From: Burkholderiales bacterium
Lineage (GTDB): Bacteria > Pseudomonadota > Gammaproteobacteria > Burkholderiales > Casimicrobiaceae
NCBI GenBank assembly: GCA_025927765.1
Contig: JAICKU010000007.1
Span: forward strand, 19,729 to 83,728
DNA length: 64,000 nt
Direction of reading: 5' to 3'
Shown here piece by piece: positions 7,736-16,793 of this stretch. The position numbers were made by a program, and so were the translations under genes. Every line of letters starts with the position of its first letter. Within the stretch, counting starts at the first letter, position 1. A model generated the notes under the pieces. That model saw only the letters and a program-made list of their open reading frames with translations. It searched no databases and was not told the origin of the DNA.

Positions 7736-9021
7736 CCCGGCTTGTCCCATGCGAGGTTGTCCGCCGACTTGCCGGCCACCGAGTACAGCGCGCCGGGGGC
7801 GTTGCGCGTCTTCTGGAACGCTTCGAGCGTCTCGCCGCGCATCGCCGCGTAGATGTGCAGGTTCGACACGCCGGTCACCGCGCCAAGCTTCTCCAGCATG
7901 AAGAAGATGACGCCGTAGCGGATCAGGGCGCGCCAGTCGCGCCGGCGAATCATGTCCCGCTCGTCTTCGGTGAGGCCCGCCGCTTCGAACGACGCTTCCG
8001 GATCGCGCAGGAAGGCTTCGCGGTGCGCGGGCTCGATCATCCGGTGCAGGTAATCGTTGAGGCGATACGCCTTCACGCTGCGCTCGAGCGTGAACGGATA
8101 CGTGCCGGGAAGCTTCTCGACGCCACGCAACTGGTGCGCGATGCGCTCGCGTTCGCGCGCCGCCGCCGCTTCGTTCGGCGCGTCGTCGACGCCCTCGTAG
8201 ATGGCGGTTGCGATGCCGGTCATCGACGGCAGGTAGTAACTTCGGAACTTGCATTCGACGTTCGCCGACAATGCGCCACGCATCGTCAGCCACATCACGA
8301 CCTCGGCGCCTTCGAATCCGCCGAGCTCGGCGTATTCGGCGATCGCCATGGCGGCGAGCCGCTCGGGATCGCGTTCGAAGAGATCGAGGAAGCGCGCGTC
8401 CCAGGGCGGATTGTTGAATCCGGCACGCTCGCCGTGCACCTGGTGCGACAGGCCGCCGGTGGCGACGATCGCCACGCGCAGGTCGCCGGGATAGCTCTCG
8501 ATCGCGCGCCGCAGCGCCTGCCCGAGCTTGAAGAACCGGCGGGCGCTCGGAACCGGAAGCTGCAGCACGCCCATCTGCAGCGGCACGATGCGCACGGGCC
8601 AGTCGGGCTCGTGCGGGCACAGCATCGACAGCGGCGAGAAGCAGCCGTGGTCGAGCGCGCGCTGCTGGAAGAACGACATGTCGAACTCGTCGGCCACCAG
8701 CGAGGTTCCGAGGTGCGCCGCGAGTTCCGGGTGGCCCTTGACGGGTGGCAGGTTGCGCGGACCGCCGCCTTCGTCCGCGACGCGCCATTCCGGTCCCACA
8801 CCCAGCGCGAACGCCGAGTAGTGGTCGAAGAAGAACGAGGTCGCGTGGTCGTTGTAGATGAAGATCAGCGCGTCGGGCCGCTTCTCGTCGATCCAGGCGG
8901 ACAGCGGCGCGAAGTTCTCGAAGATCGGTGCCCACGCAGGGTCGTCACGCTTGTTGCGGTCGTAGGCGAAGCCGATCGTCGGGGTGTGCGAGGCGGCGAG
9001 GCCGCCGATGATGCGTGCCAT
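7732..9021 (-). CDS. Gallate/protocatechuate 4,5-dioxygenase, LigB-LigA fusion
   Basis: Extradiol ring-cleavage dioxygenase of 429 residues in which a LigB-type catalytic domain (about 1-300) is followed by a LigA-type domain (about 320-429). The Fe(II) ligand positions are visible: His12 in ASHTP, His59 in YNDH and Glu240 in GGFEGAE, with the catalytic His192 in GGLSH. This fused arrangement and length match gallate dioxygenases (DesB/GalA), while the neighbouring 3-dehydroshikimate dehydratase would make protocatechuate, so the substrate could be either. Product would be PDC/CHMS or 4-oxalomesaconate. The start at 9021 has GGGAG about eight bases upstream. It is the first gene of the minus-strand unit and diverges from quiC. 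Confidence 0.85.
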   Translation of the reverse strand: MARIIGGLAASHTPTIGFAYDRNKRDDPAWAPIFENFAPLSAWIDEKRPDALIFIYNDHATSFFFDHYSAFALGVGPEWRVADEGGGPRNLPPVKGHPELAAHLGTSLVADEFDMSFFQQRALDHGCFSPLSMLCPHEPDWPVRIVPLQMGVLQLPVPSARRFFKLGQALRRAIESYPGDLRVAIVATGGLSHQVHGERAGFNNPPWDARFLDLFERDPERLAAMAIAEYAELGGFEGAEVVMWLTMRGALSANVECKFRSYYLPSMTGIATAIYEGVDDAPNEAAAARERERIAHQLRGVEKLPGTYPFTLERSVKAYRLNDYLHRMIEPAHREAFLRDPEASFEAAGLTEDERDMIRRRDWRALIRYGVIFFMLEKLGAVTGVSNLHIYAAMRGETLEAFQKTRNAPGALYSVAGKSADNLAWDKPG

Positions 9022-9159
9022 GCGGGTACTCCCGAAGCTCTGTCGTGATCGGCCGGCGGCGGCATCGGCGGACCTTTCGCGGCGGGCGGCGCATGCGAGC
9101 GTTGCTTTCGGGTTGAACTGCCGCGCCGAATGCTTATCGCAATGGTACCGGCCGCGACC

Positions 9160-9187
9160 TTGCGTACGCTCGCCGGACAGGTATGCT
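9160..9187 (+). promoter_or_regulatory. Candidate sigma-70 promoter for quiC
   Basis: TTGCGT (9160-9165) and TATGCT (9182-9187) are separated by 16 bases, about 53 bases before the quiC start, in the 219-base divergent gap. No convincing regulator operator or matching minus-strand promoter was found by eye, and no regulator gene adjoins the locus. Confidence 0.4.
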
Positions 9188-9240
9188 TTCCCGTCCGCGA
9201 CCCACGCGTTCGTCGCCCCTTCGTCCATCGCTTGCCTGCC

Positions 9241-11166
9241 ATGCGCCGTTCGATCGCCACCGTTTCCATGAGCGGCACGCTCCGCGACAAGCTTGAGGCG
9301 ATCGCCGCCGCGCGCTTCGACGGCTACGAGATCTTCGAGAACGATCTCTTGTACTACCACGCGTCGCCGGCGGAGGTCGGCCGCATCGCGGCGGATCTCG
9401 GCCTCACCTGCCAGCTCTACCAGCCGTTCCGCGATTTCGAAGGCACCTCCGCGGCGACGCTCGCGCGCAACCTCGAGCGTGCCGAGCGCAAGTTCGACGT
9501 GATGCAGGCGCTCGGCTGCCCGCTGATGCTCGTGTGCTCGAACACGCGCGAGGATGCGAGCACCGACGTCGCCCTGATGGCCGAGCAGCTGCACGCGCTC
9601 GCCGAGCGCGCGGCGCGGCGCAACCTGCGCATCGGCTACGAAGCGCTCGCGTGGGGTCGCGTGGTCAACCGCTACGGGCAGGCGTGGTCGATCGTGAAGG
9701 CGGCGGATCACCCGCACCTCGGGCTCGTGCTCGACAGCTTCCACACGCTGTCGCTGCGCGACGACCCCTCCGGCATCGCCGACATTGCCGGCGACAGGAT
9801 CTTCTTCGTGCAGATGGCCGACGCGCCTTGGCTGACGCTGGATGTCACGAACTGGGCGCGCCACCACCGCAACTTTCCGGGCCAGGGACAGTTCGACGTC
9901 GTCGACTTCTTTTCGCAGGTGCTCCTCGCCGGCTACACCGGCTACCTGTCGCTCGAAATCTTCAACGACGTGTTCCGTGAGACGCCGAACCGGCGCACGG
10001 CGACCGACGCCATGCGCTCGCTCCTGTATCTCGAAAGCGAAGTGCGCAAGCGCCTGACGACCGAAGCGCTCGGCAAGGCGCACGGCGCGGCGGCCGAGCG
10101 CGCGCTCGCGCGCGTCGACCTCTTCGACCCGCCGGCGCCCGCGCGCTTCTTCGGCGTCGCGTTCCTCGAGTTCGCCGTCGACGAGCAGGGCGCGGCATCG
10201 CTCGGTGCCTGGTTCGATGCGCTCGGGTTCTGTCGTGCGGGGAAGCATCGCTCGAAGGACGTGACGCTGTACCGGCAGGGCGACATCAATTTGATCGTCA
10301 ACGCCGATCCCGCGCTGCCCGCGCACGCGTTCTTCGTCGACCGCGGGCCGTCGGTGTGCGCGATCGGCCTGTGGACCGACGACCCGGTGCGCGCGCAAAA
10401 CCGTGCGACGGCGTTGCAAAGCGCACGCTTCGAGGGCCCGCTCGGCCCGCGCGAAGTGCCGATTCCCGCGATCGTGGCGCCCGGGCGCACCGCGATCTAC
10501 TTCGTCGACCAGGCGCTCGCCCCCGATCGGCTGTTCGAGATCGACTTCGTGCTCGACGAAAACGCGAGCGGCGCGGGACTCTTGCGTCGCGTCGATCACG
10601 TCGCGTTCGGCTTGCCGCAGGGCGAGCTCGACACGTGGATCCTGTTCTGCCGCGCCGTGCTCGGCATGGAAGCGGGCGCCAGCCTCGAGCTCGCCGATCC
10701 GTTCGGCCTGATCCGCAGCGCAGGCATCGCCACGCCGGATCGGGCGCTGCGCTTCGTGCTGAACGTCTCGCTCGGCCAGAAGACGCGCACGGCACGCACG
10801 GTGTCCGTCACGGGTGGGAGTGCCACCGTGCATCACGTGGGCCTCAGCGTCGACGACGCGATCGCGGGCGCGGAAGCGTTGCGCGCGCGCGGAACGCCGC
10901 TGGTGCCGATCTCGCCGAATTACTACGACGACCTCGCAGCGCGCCTCGACCTCGATGCGGCCACGCTCGCGCGCATGCGCGACGCCTCGGTGCTCTACGA
11001 CCGGACCGCCGACGGCGGCGAATACCGCCACGCGTACACGGCGTCGTTCGCGGACCGGTTCTTCTTCGAAATCGTCGAGCGCCGCGACGACTACGACGCG
11101 TACGGCGCGCTCAACGCGCCGGCGCGAATGGTGTCCGAAGCGCAGCAGGCACGCGGCGGCAAGTAG
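9241..11166 (+). CDS. quiC: 3-dehydroshikimate dehydratase, QuiC-type fusion
   Basis: Converts 3-dehydroshikimate to protocatechuate. The 641-residue protein has an N-terminal TIM-barrel (xylose-isomerase/AP-endonuclease-2-like, about 1-280) and a C-terminal HPPD-like region of two VOC domains (about 290-630), the arrangement of Pseudomonas QuiC1. With the ATG at 9241 the barrel's predicted metal ligands are Glu134, Asp165, Gln191 and Glu239, the same numbers I recall for P. putida QuiC1, which supports this start over one further upstream. The HPPD-like half keeps HHVGLSVDD and a late FFFEIVER but its function in this family is unsettled. It is transcribed away from the ring-cleavage operon and supplies its probable substrate. 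Confidence 0.9.
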   Translation: MRRSIATVSMSGTLRDKLEAIAAARFDGYEIFENDLLYYHASPAEVGRIAADLGLTCQLYQPFRDFEGTSAATLARNLERAERKFDVMQALGCPLMLVCSNTREDASTDVALMAEQLHALAERAARRNLRIGYEALAWGRVVNRYGQAWSIVKAADHPHLGLVLDSFHTLSLRDDPSGIADIAGDRIFFVQMADAPWLTLDVTNWARHHRNFPGQGQFDVVDFFSQVLLAGYTGYLSLEIFNDVFRETPNRRTATDAMRSLLYLESEVRKRLTTEALGKAHGAAAERALARVDLFDPPAPARFFGVAFLEFAVDEQGAASLGAWFDALGFCRAGKHRSKDVTLYRQGDINLIVNADPALPAHAFFVDRGPSVCAIGLWTDDPVRAQNRATALQSARFEGPLGPREVPIPAIVAPGRTAIYFVDQALAPDRLFEIDFVLDENASGAGLLRRVDHVAFGLPQGELDTWILFCRAVLGMEAGASLELADPFGLIRSAGIATPDRALRFVLNVSLGQKTRTARTVSVTGGSATVHHVGLSVDDAIAGAEALRARGTPLVPISPNYYDDLAARLDLDAATLARMRDASVLYDRTADGGEYRHAYTASFADRFFFEIVERRDDYDAYGALNAPARMVSEAQQARGGK

Positions 11167-11213
11167 CGCGAGGCGTAACGTCGCGCGGGCTCGTGCGAGA
11201 CTTGGCCGTGCCG

Positions 11214-14066
11214 ATGTCCCACGAGCACCTGACGCTGCTGCTTCTCGCGGTGCCGTTCGTCGGCAGCGTCGTCGCCATGTTTCTTCCGGCGAACGCGCGC
11301 AACGCCGAAGCGTGGCTCGCCGGCGGCATCGCCGTCATCGCGCTGGTCGTTGCGGTCACCGGCTACGGCGTGGTCGAGCAGGGCGACGTGATCCGCGTTG
11401 CGTTCCTGTGGCTGCCGCACGTCGACTTCAGCCTGCGCGTCGACGGCTACGCGTGGATGTTCTCGCTGGTGGTCACGGGCATCGGCTTCCTCGTCGTGCT
11501 CTATGCGCGTTACTACCTGTCGCCGCAGGACGCCGTGCCGCGGTTCTACGCGTTCCTGCTCGCGTTCATGGGCTCGATGCTCGGCGTCGTGCTGTCGGGC
11601 AACCTGATCCAGATCGTGTTCTTCTGGGAATTGACGAGCCTGTTCTCGTTCCTGTTGATCGGCTATTGGCATCACAACGCGGCCGCGCGTGAGGGTGCGC
11701 GGATGGCGCTGATCGTCACGTCGGCGGGCGGCCTGTGCCTGCTCGGCGGCGTGCTCGTCGTCGGCCACATCGTCGGCAGCTACGACCTCGACCGCGTGCT
11801 GCGCGCCGGCGACGTCATTCGTACGCATCCGCTGTATGTGACGGCGCTCGTGCTGATCGTGCTCGGCGCCTTCACCAAGAGCGCGCAGTTCCCGTTCCAC
11901 TTCTGGCTGCCGAACGCGATGTCGGCACCCACGCCCGTGTCGGCGTACCTCCACTCGGCGGCGATGGTGAAGCTGGGCGTGTTCCTGCTCGCGCGCCTGT
12001 GGCCGGTGCTGTCGGGCACCGACGAATGGATGTGGCTCGTCGGCGCCACCGGCCTCGTCACGTTCGTGTTCGGCGCCTACGCGGCGATCTTCCAGAACGA
12101 CTTGAAGGGCCTGCTCGCGTACTCGACGATCAGCCATCTCGGCCTGATCACGCTGCTGCTCGGGCTCAACAGCCCGCTTGCGGCCGTGGCGGCGATCTTC
12201 CACATGATGAATCACGCGACGTTCAAGGCGTCGCTCTTCATGGCCGCCGGCGTGATCGATCACGAGGCCGGCACGCGCGACATCCGGCGCCTTTCCGGGC
12301 TCGTGCGCTTCATGCCGATCACCGCGACGCTCGCGATGGTGGCTGCGGCGGCGATGGCCGGCGTGCCGCTGTTGAACGGCTTCCTGTCGAAGGAAATGTT
12401 CTTCGCCGAGTCACTGCACCTTGCAGGGCCGGCGCCGCTGCTCGACCGCGCGATGCCGTATCTCGTGACGGTCGCGGGCGCGTTCACCGTCGCCTATGCG
12501 CTGCGCTTCATCCACGGCGCGTTCTTCGGCCCCGATCCGGTCGACCTGCCGCGCACGCCGCACGAGGCGCCGCGCTGGATGCGGGTGCCGATCGAGGTGC
12601 TCGTGCTCGCGTGCGTCGTCGTCGGCGTGTTTCCGGCCGTGACGATCGGGCCGCTGCTCCGCGTCGCGGTGCGCGCCGTGCTCGGCCCCGACACGCCGGC
12701 GTACAGCCTCGCCGTATGGCACGGCTTCACGCTGCCGTTCATGATGAGCCTCGTCGCGCTCGCCGGGGGCGCGCTGCTCTATTACATGTTGCGCGGCTAT
12801 CTCGCGCGCGGCGCCGACGACGCGCCGTTGCTGCCCGACATCGACGCGCGCCGCATTTTCGATCGGGTACTCGTGACCGTGTCCTGGCGCTGGGCGCGCG
12901 CGATCGAGCGCCGCGTCGCCACGACGCGCCTTTCACCACAGTTGCGACTGATCGTCGTCGCGGCGCTCGTCGCCGGCGCGTGGCCCCTATGGCAGCGCGG
13001 CCTGCCGTTCGACGTCACGGCCTCGACGCTCGATCCCGCGCTCACGATCGCGTGGATCGTCGGCGCCGCGTGTGCCATCGGTGCCGCGTGGCAGGCCAAG
13101 TTCCATCGCCTCACCGCACTGATCCTCGCGAGCGGCGCCGGGCTCGTCACGTGCATCACGTTCGTGTGGTTCTCGGCGCCCGACCTGGCACTCACGCAGC
13201 TCGCCGTCGAGCTCGTGACGGCCGTGCTGTTGCTGCTGGGCCTGCGCTGGCTGCCCAAGCGCGTGCCGTTCCAGTGGACGCTCGCCGGCGCGCGCGCCGC
13301 GCTGCCGCGACGCGTGCGCGACCTCGCGATCGCGCTCGCGGCGGGCGGTGGCATGGCGACGCTCGCGTACGCGGTGATGAGCGTACCGGCCGGACGCACG
13401 ATCTCCGATTTCTTCGTGATGCATGCGTTGCCCGAAGGCGGCGGCACGAATGTCGTCAACGTGATCCTCGTCGACTTCCGCGGTTTCGACACGCTGGGCG
13501 AGATCACCGTGCTCGGTGCCGTGGCGGTGGCCGTGTACTCGCTGTTGCGACGCTTTCGTCCGCCCGCCGAAAGCCTGGAGCCGCTGCCGCAGCAGCGGGG
13601 ACTCAGGGGGCGCCGCTCGGGGGACGACCTCCTGCTGCCCGGCGTGATCATGCGCGGGATGTTCGCGGCGATCGTCGTGCTCGCGCTGTACCTGCTGCTG
13701 CGCGGCCACGACCTCCCGGGCGGCGGCTTCGTCGGCGGCATCACGTTCGCGATCGCGGTGATCGTGCAATACATGGCCGGCGGCACGCGCTTCGTCGAGG
13801 ATCGCTTGCGCATCCGCCCGGTGCGGCTGATGGGCATCGGACTCGCCCTCGCTGCGGCGACCGGTGTCGGCGCCTGGTTCTTCGCGCATCCGTTCCTGAC
13901 GTCGCATGTCGCGCACGTCGACGTGCCGCTTTTCGCCGGCCTGCATCTGCCGACCGCGCTCTTCTTCGACGTCGGGGTATTCCTGCTTGTGATCGGCGCG
14001 ACGTCGCTGATCCTGATCGCGCTCGCGCACCAGTTGCTGCGCGCGCATCGGCGAGATCAACCTTGA
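11214..14066 (+). CDS. mrpA: Mrp-type Na+/H+ antiporter, fused subunits A and B
   Basis: Large inner-membrane protein of 950 residues. The first part is MrpA/MnhA, related to complex I NuoL, with a conserved FTKSAQFPFHFWLPNAMSAP segment and SAYLHSAAMVKLG. It continues through the MbhD/E-like C-terminal region and, from about residue 810, into an MrpB/MnhB domain with the hallmark LRGHDLPGGGFVGG. Fusion of A and B is known in some proteobacterial Pha/Mrp systems. The ATG at 11214 is chosen; an in-frame GTG lies two codons upstream. The stop overlaps the TTG start of mrpC. The operon exchanges Na+ (or K+) for protons and supports pH and salt tolerance. Confidence 0.9.
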   Translation: MSHEHLTLLLLAVPFVGSVVAMFLPANARNAEAWLAGGIAVIALVVAVTGYGVVEQGDVIRVAFLWLPHVDFSLRVDGYAWMFSLVVTGIGFLVVLYARYYLSPQDAVPRFYAFLLAFMGSMLGVVLSGNLIQIVFFWELTSLFSFLLIGYWHHNAAAREGARMALIVTSAGGLCLLGGVLVVGHIVGSYDLDRVLRAGDVIRTHPLYVTALVLIVLGAFTKSAQFPFHFWLPNAMSAPTPVSAYLHSAAMVKLGVFLLARLWPVLSGTDEWMWLVGATGLVTFVFGAYAAIFQNDLKGLLAYSTISHLGLITLLLGLNSPLAAVAAIFHMMNHATFKASLFMAAGVIDHEAGTRDIRRLSGLVRFMPITATLAMVAAAAMAGVPLLNGFLSKEMFFAESLHLAGPAPLLDRAMPYLVTVAGAFTVAYALRFIHGAFFGPDPVDLPRTPHEAPRWMRVPIEVLVLACVVVGVFPAVTIGPLLRVAVRAVLGPDTPAYSLAVWHGFTLPFMMSLVALAGGALLYYMLRGYLARGADDAPLLPDIDARRIFDRVLVTVSWRWARAIERRVATTRLSPQLRLIVVAALVAGAWPLWQRGLPFDVTASTLDPALTIAWIVGAACAIGAAWQAKFHRLTALILASGAGLVTCITFVWFSAPDLALTQLAVELVTAVLLLLGLRWLPKRVPFQWTLAGARAALPRRVRDLAIALAAGGGMATLAYAVMSVPAGRTISDFFVMHALPEGGGTNVVNVILVDFRGFDTLGEITVLGAVAVAVYSLLRRFRPPAESLEPLPQQRGLRGRRSGDDLLLPGVIMRGMFAAIVVLALYLLLRGHDLPGGGFVGGITFAIAVIVQYMAGGTRFVEDRLRIRPVRLMGIGLALAAATGVGAWFFAHPFLTSHVAHVDVPLFAGLHLPTALFFDVGVFLLVIGATSLILIALAHQLLRAHRRDQP

Positions 14067-14407
14067 ACGAGGTTGTCGTTGCCTGCGCGATCGGCGTGCT
14101 CACGGCGTCCGGCGTGTGGCTGCTGCTGCGGCCACGCACGTTCCAGGTCGCGATCGGCCTGTCGCTGCTGTCGTATGCGGTGAACCTGTTCATCTTCGCG
14201 ATGGGGCGGCTGCGCATCGGGGCCGCGCCGATCGTCGCCGCCGCCGGTACGCCCGATCCGGCGGCGTTCGCCGATCCGCTGCCGCAGGCACTCGTGCTGA
14301 CAGCGATCGTGATCGGCTTCGCGACGACGGCGCTTTTGCTGGTCGTGCTGCTCGCCGCGCGCGGACTGACGGGCACCGACCACGTCGACGGGCGGGAGCC
14401 CGAATGA
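14063..14407 (+). CDS. mrpC: Mrp antiporter subunit C
   Basis: NuoK-like small membrane subunit, 114 residues with three helices. It starts at TTG 14063 overlapping the mrpA stop (TTGA), which keeps the whole conserved N-terminus (LNEVVVACAIGVLTASGVWL). The conserved segment GLSLLSYAVNLFIFAMG and the second-helix run PQALVLTAIVIGFATTAL match MrpC/MnhC. The TTG start and overlap imply translational coupling in the operon. Confidence 0.88.
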   Translation: MNEVVVACAIGVLTASGVWLLLRPRTFQVAIGLSLLSYAVNLFIFAMGRLRIGAAPIVAAAGTPDPAAFADPLPQALVLTAIVIGFATTALLLVVLLAARGLTGTDHVDGREPE

Positions 14408-15972
14408 TTTTGTCGGAGCACCTCGTCATCGTGCCGATCGTGCTGCCGCTCGTCGCGGGCGCAGTGACGCTGATGATCGACGAGACGCGCCTCGCCGCAA
14501 AGGCTGCGATCAGCGTCGTGCTGACGGCGGCGCTCGTCGCTGCGGCCGCCGCCCTGGTGGTGCTCGTCGACGCCACCGGCACGCACGTGTACCGCCTCGG
14601 CGACTGGCCGGCGCCGTTCGGCATCGTGCTCGTTGCGGATCGCCTGTCGGCGGCGATGGCGCTGCTCGCAAGCGCGCTCGGGTTCGCATGCCTTGTGTTC
14701 GCGCTCGCGCGCTGGCAGCGCGAAGGGCCGCGCTTCCACGCGCTCGTGCATTTCCTGCTGATGGGCGTGAACGGCGCATTCCTCACCGGCGATCTCTTCA
14801 ACCTGTTCGTGTTCTTCGAGGTGCTGCTCGCGGCGTCGTACGGGCTCGCGCTGCACGCCTCCGGCGCGCTGCGCGTCCGCGCGTCGCTGCACTACATCGT
14901 CGTCAACCTCGTCGCGTCGCTCCTGTTCCTGATCGGCGCCAGCCTCATGTACGCGGCGACCGGCACGCTGAATCTCGCCGACCTCGCCTCGCGTGCGGCG
15001 ATGATCGGGTCGCACGAGCGCGTGCTCGTGGAATCGGCGGCGGCGATTCTCGGCATCGCGTTCCTCACCAAGGCCGGCATGTGGCCGTTGTGCTTCTGGC
15101 TGCCGAGCACGTATTCGGCGTCGAGCGCGCCCGCGGCGGCGCTGTTCGGGATCCTGACGAAGGTCGGCGTCTATGTCGTGCTGCGCCTGTGGCTGCTGCT
15201 GTTCGCGCCAGGCAGCGGCGCGTCCGCGGGTTTCGGCGCCACGTGGCTCGTGACCGGCGGCATGGCGACGATCGCGTTCGGCACGCTCGGCGTGATCGCG
15301 TCGCAGAACCTGCCGCGGCTCGCGAGCTACAGCATTCTCGTTTCGTCGGGCATCCTGCTCGCCGTCGTCGCCACCGGTGACCCGGCGGTGACCGGCGCCG
15401 CGCTGTACTACCTGATCGCGTCGACGCTCGCCGGCGGCGCGCTGTTCCTGCTGATCGAACTCGTCGACCGCGGACGCGCACCGGGTGCCGACGTGCTGGC
15501 GGTGACCGCGGAGGCCTTCGCCGCCGGCAGCGGGAGCGTCGAGGCGGACGACGAGACGGGCGCCGCGATTCCCGCGGCGGTTGCGCTTCTCGGCGTGAGC
15601 TTCGTCGCGTGTGCGCTGATGCTCGCCGGGTTGCCGCCGCTCGCCGGGTTCGTCGGCAAGTTCGCGCTCCTCGACGCGCTGTTTCGCGCGCCAACGGTCA
15701 GCGGGGCATCGTGGACGATGCTCGTCCTGCTGCTGGTGTCCGGTTTCGCCGTGGTCATCGGCATGGGCCGCGCGGGCGTGCGGCGTTTCTGGGCCTCGCC
15801 CGATACCGCGGTGCCCCGCGTGCGCGTCATCGAGATGGTGCCGGTCGCGTTCCTGCTGGCGCTCTGTGCGGCGATCACGGTGGAAGCCGCGCCCGTGATG
15901 CGTTATCTCGGCGAAGCCGCAGCGATGCTGCATGCGCCGCGCAGCTACGTCGAGTCGGTGCTTTCGCGATGA
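14404..15972 (+). CDS. mrpD: Mrp antiporter subunit D
   Basis: NuoN/M-like antiporter subunit, 522 residues and about fourteen helices. Typical segments are LTGDLFNLFVFFEVLLAASYG, AFLTKAGMWPLCFWLPSTYS and an APAAALFGILTKVGVYVVLR stretch containing the functional lysine region. An ATGA overlap links it to mrpC upstream and a GATGA overlap to mrpE downstream. An acidic soluble stretch near residues 360-390 (GSVEADDETG) interrupts the helices. Confidence 0.9.
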   Translation: MILSEHLVIVPIVLPLVAGAVTLMIDETRLAAKAAISVVLTAALVAAAAALVVLVDATGTHVYRLGDWPAPFGIVLVADRLSAAMALLASALGFACLVFALARWQREGPRFHALVHFLLMGVNGAFLTGDLFNLFVFFEVLLAASYGLALHASGALRVRASLHYIVVNLVASLLFLIGASLMYAATGTLNLADLASRAAMIGSHERVLVESAAAILGIAFLTKAGMWPLCFWLPSTYSASSAPAAALFGILTKVGVYVVLRLWLLLFAPGSGASAGFGATWLVTGGMATIAFGTLGVIASQNLPRLASYSILVSSGILLAVVATGDPAVTGAALYYLIASTLAGGALFLLIELVDRGRAPGADVLAVTAEAFAAGSGSVEADDETGAAIPAAVALLGVSFVACALMLAGLPPLAGFVGKFALLDALFRAPTVSGASWTMLVLLLVSGFAVVIGMGRAGVRRFWASPDTAVPRVRVIEMVPVAFLLALCAAITVEAAPVMRYLGEAAAMLHAPRSYVESVLSR

Positions 15973-16457
15973 AGCGCCTGCTGCCCTATCCCGTCGCCTG
16001 GCTCGCGCTCGTCGTGATGTGGGTGGTACTGAACGGTACGCTTTCACCCGGGCACGTCATGATCGGCATGATCGTCGCGTTCGCCGGCGTGCGCGGTCTC
16101 GCCGCGCTCGACGTTCCGAGCGCACGGCTGCGCTCGTTCCCCAAGGCGCTGATGCTCGTCGCGATCGTGCTCGGCGACATCGTTCGCTCGAACATCGCCG
16201 TCGCGCGCGTGGTGGCGGCGCCGGCCGCACGGCGCGGACGCCCGGGGTTCGTCGACATTCCGCTCGAACTCGACAACGAGGTTGCCCTCGTCGGGCTCGC
16301 GTGCATCATCACCGCGACACCGGGCACCTGCTGGGCGGGCTACGACCCGGACACGCGCATGCTGACGATGCACGTGCTCGACCTCGTCGACGACGAGGCG
16401 TCGCGCCGCGCGATCAAGGACCGCTACGAGCGGAGGTTGAAGGAGATCTTCGAATGA
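15969..16457 (+). CDS. mrpE: Mrp antiporter subunit E
   Basis: MnhE/PhaE family membrane protein, 162 residues. It has two to three N-terminal helices, the family segment LGDIVRSNIAVARVV, and a soluble C-terminal domain with ITATPGTCWAGYDPDTRMLTMHVLD. It is coupled by ATGA overlaps to mrpD and mrpF. It is an accessory subunit of the Mrp complex; its exact mechanistic role is not settled. Confidence 0.88.
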   Translation: MKRLLPYPVAWLALVVMWVVLNGTLSPGHVMIGMIVAFAGVRGLAALDVPSARLRSFPKALMLVAIVLGDIVRSNIAVARVVAAPAARRGRPGFVDIPLELDNEVALVGLACIITATPGTCWAGYDPDTRMLTMHVLDLVDDEASRRAIKDRYERRLKEIFE

Positions 16458-16732
16458 ACGACCCGCTGTCGGCCGCGCTCGCCATCGCGCAGGTCATGCT
16501 CGCGCTCGCGATGCTGTGCACGCTGCTTCGCCTGCTGCGCGGCCCGCGCGCGCACGACCGCGTGCTCGCGATCGATGCGATGTACGTGAACGCGATGCTG
16601 CTGCTGCTGACCTTCGGCATGCGCGAAGCGAGCACCGCGTACTTCGAAATGGCGCTCGTGATCGGCATGCTCGGCTTCGTGTCGACCGCCGCGCTCGCGA
16701 AGTTCCTGCTGCGCGGCGAGGTGATCGAGTGA
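16454..16732 (+). CDS. mrpF: Mrp antiporter subunit F
   Basis: Three-helix subunit, 92 residues, of the MnhF/PhaF family, with the characteristic RLLRGPRAHDRVLAIDAMYVN segment after helix one. It overlaps mrpE by ATGA. It is followed by a 61-base GC-rich spacer before mrpG, the only break in an otherwise overlapping operon. Confidence 0.88.
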   Translation: MNDPLSAALAIAQVMLALAMLCTLLRLLRGPRAHDRVLAIDAMYVNAMLLLLTFGMREASTAYFEMALVIGMLGFVSTAALAKFLLRGEVIE

Positions 16733-16793
16733 GCCCGCAGGGCCGCCCCACGGGCGAACAAGCCCCGAAGCGCGAAGCGCGGAGGGTGGTCCG

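Noticed and set aside
9130..9240. Upstream in-frame start for quiC
   Set aside because: The 37 extra codons overlap the likely promoter, and starting at 9241 puts the metal ligands at the expected residue numbers.
9022..11031. Extension of the dioxygenase frame upstream to 11031
   Set aside because: The frame stays open by GC bias only; the true ATG at 9021 has a ribosome-binding site and the family N-terminus, and the extension is antisense to quiC.
11735..14407. 890-codon frame overlapping mrpA in another phase
   Set aside because: Only its last 115 codons (from TTG 14063) are real, as mrpC; the rest is an Arg/Ala-rich shadow.
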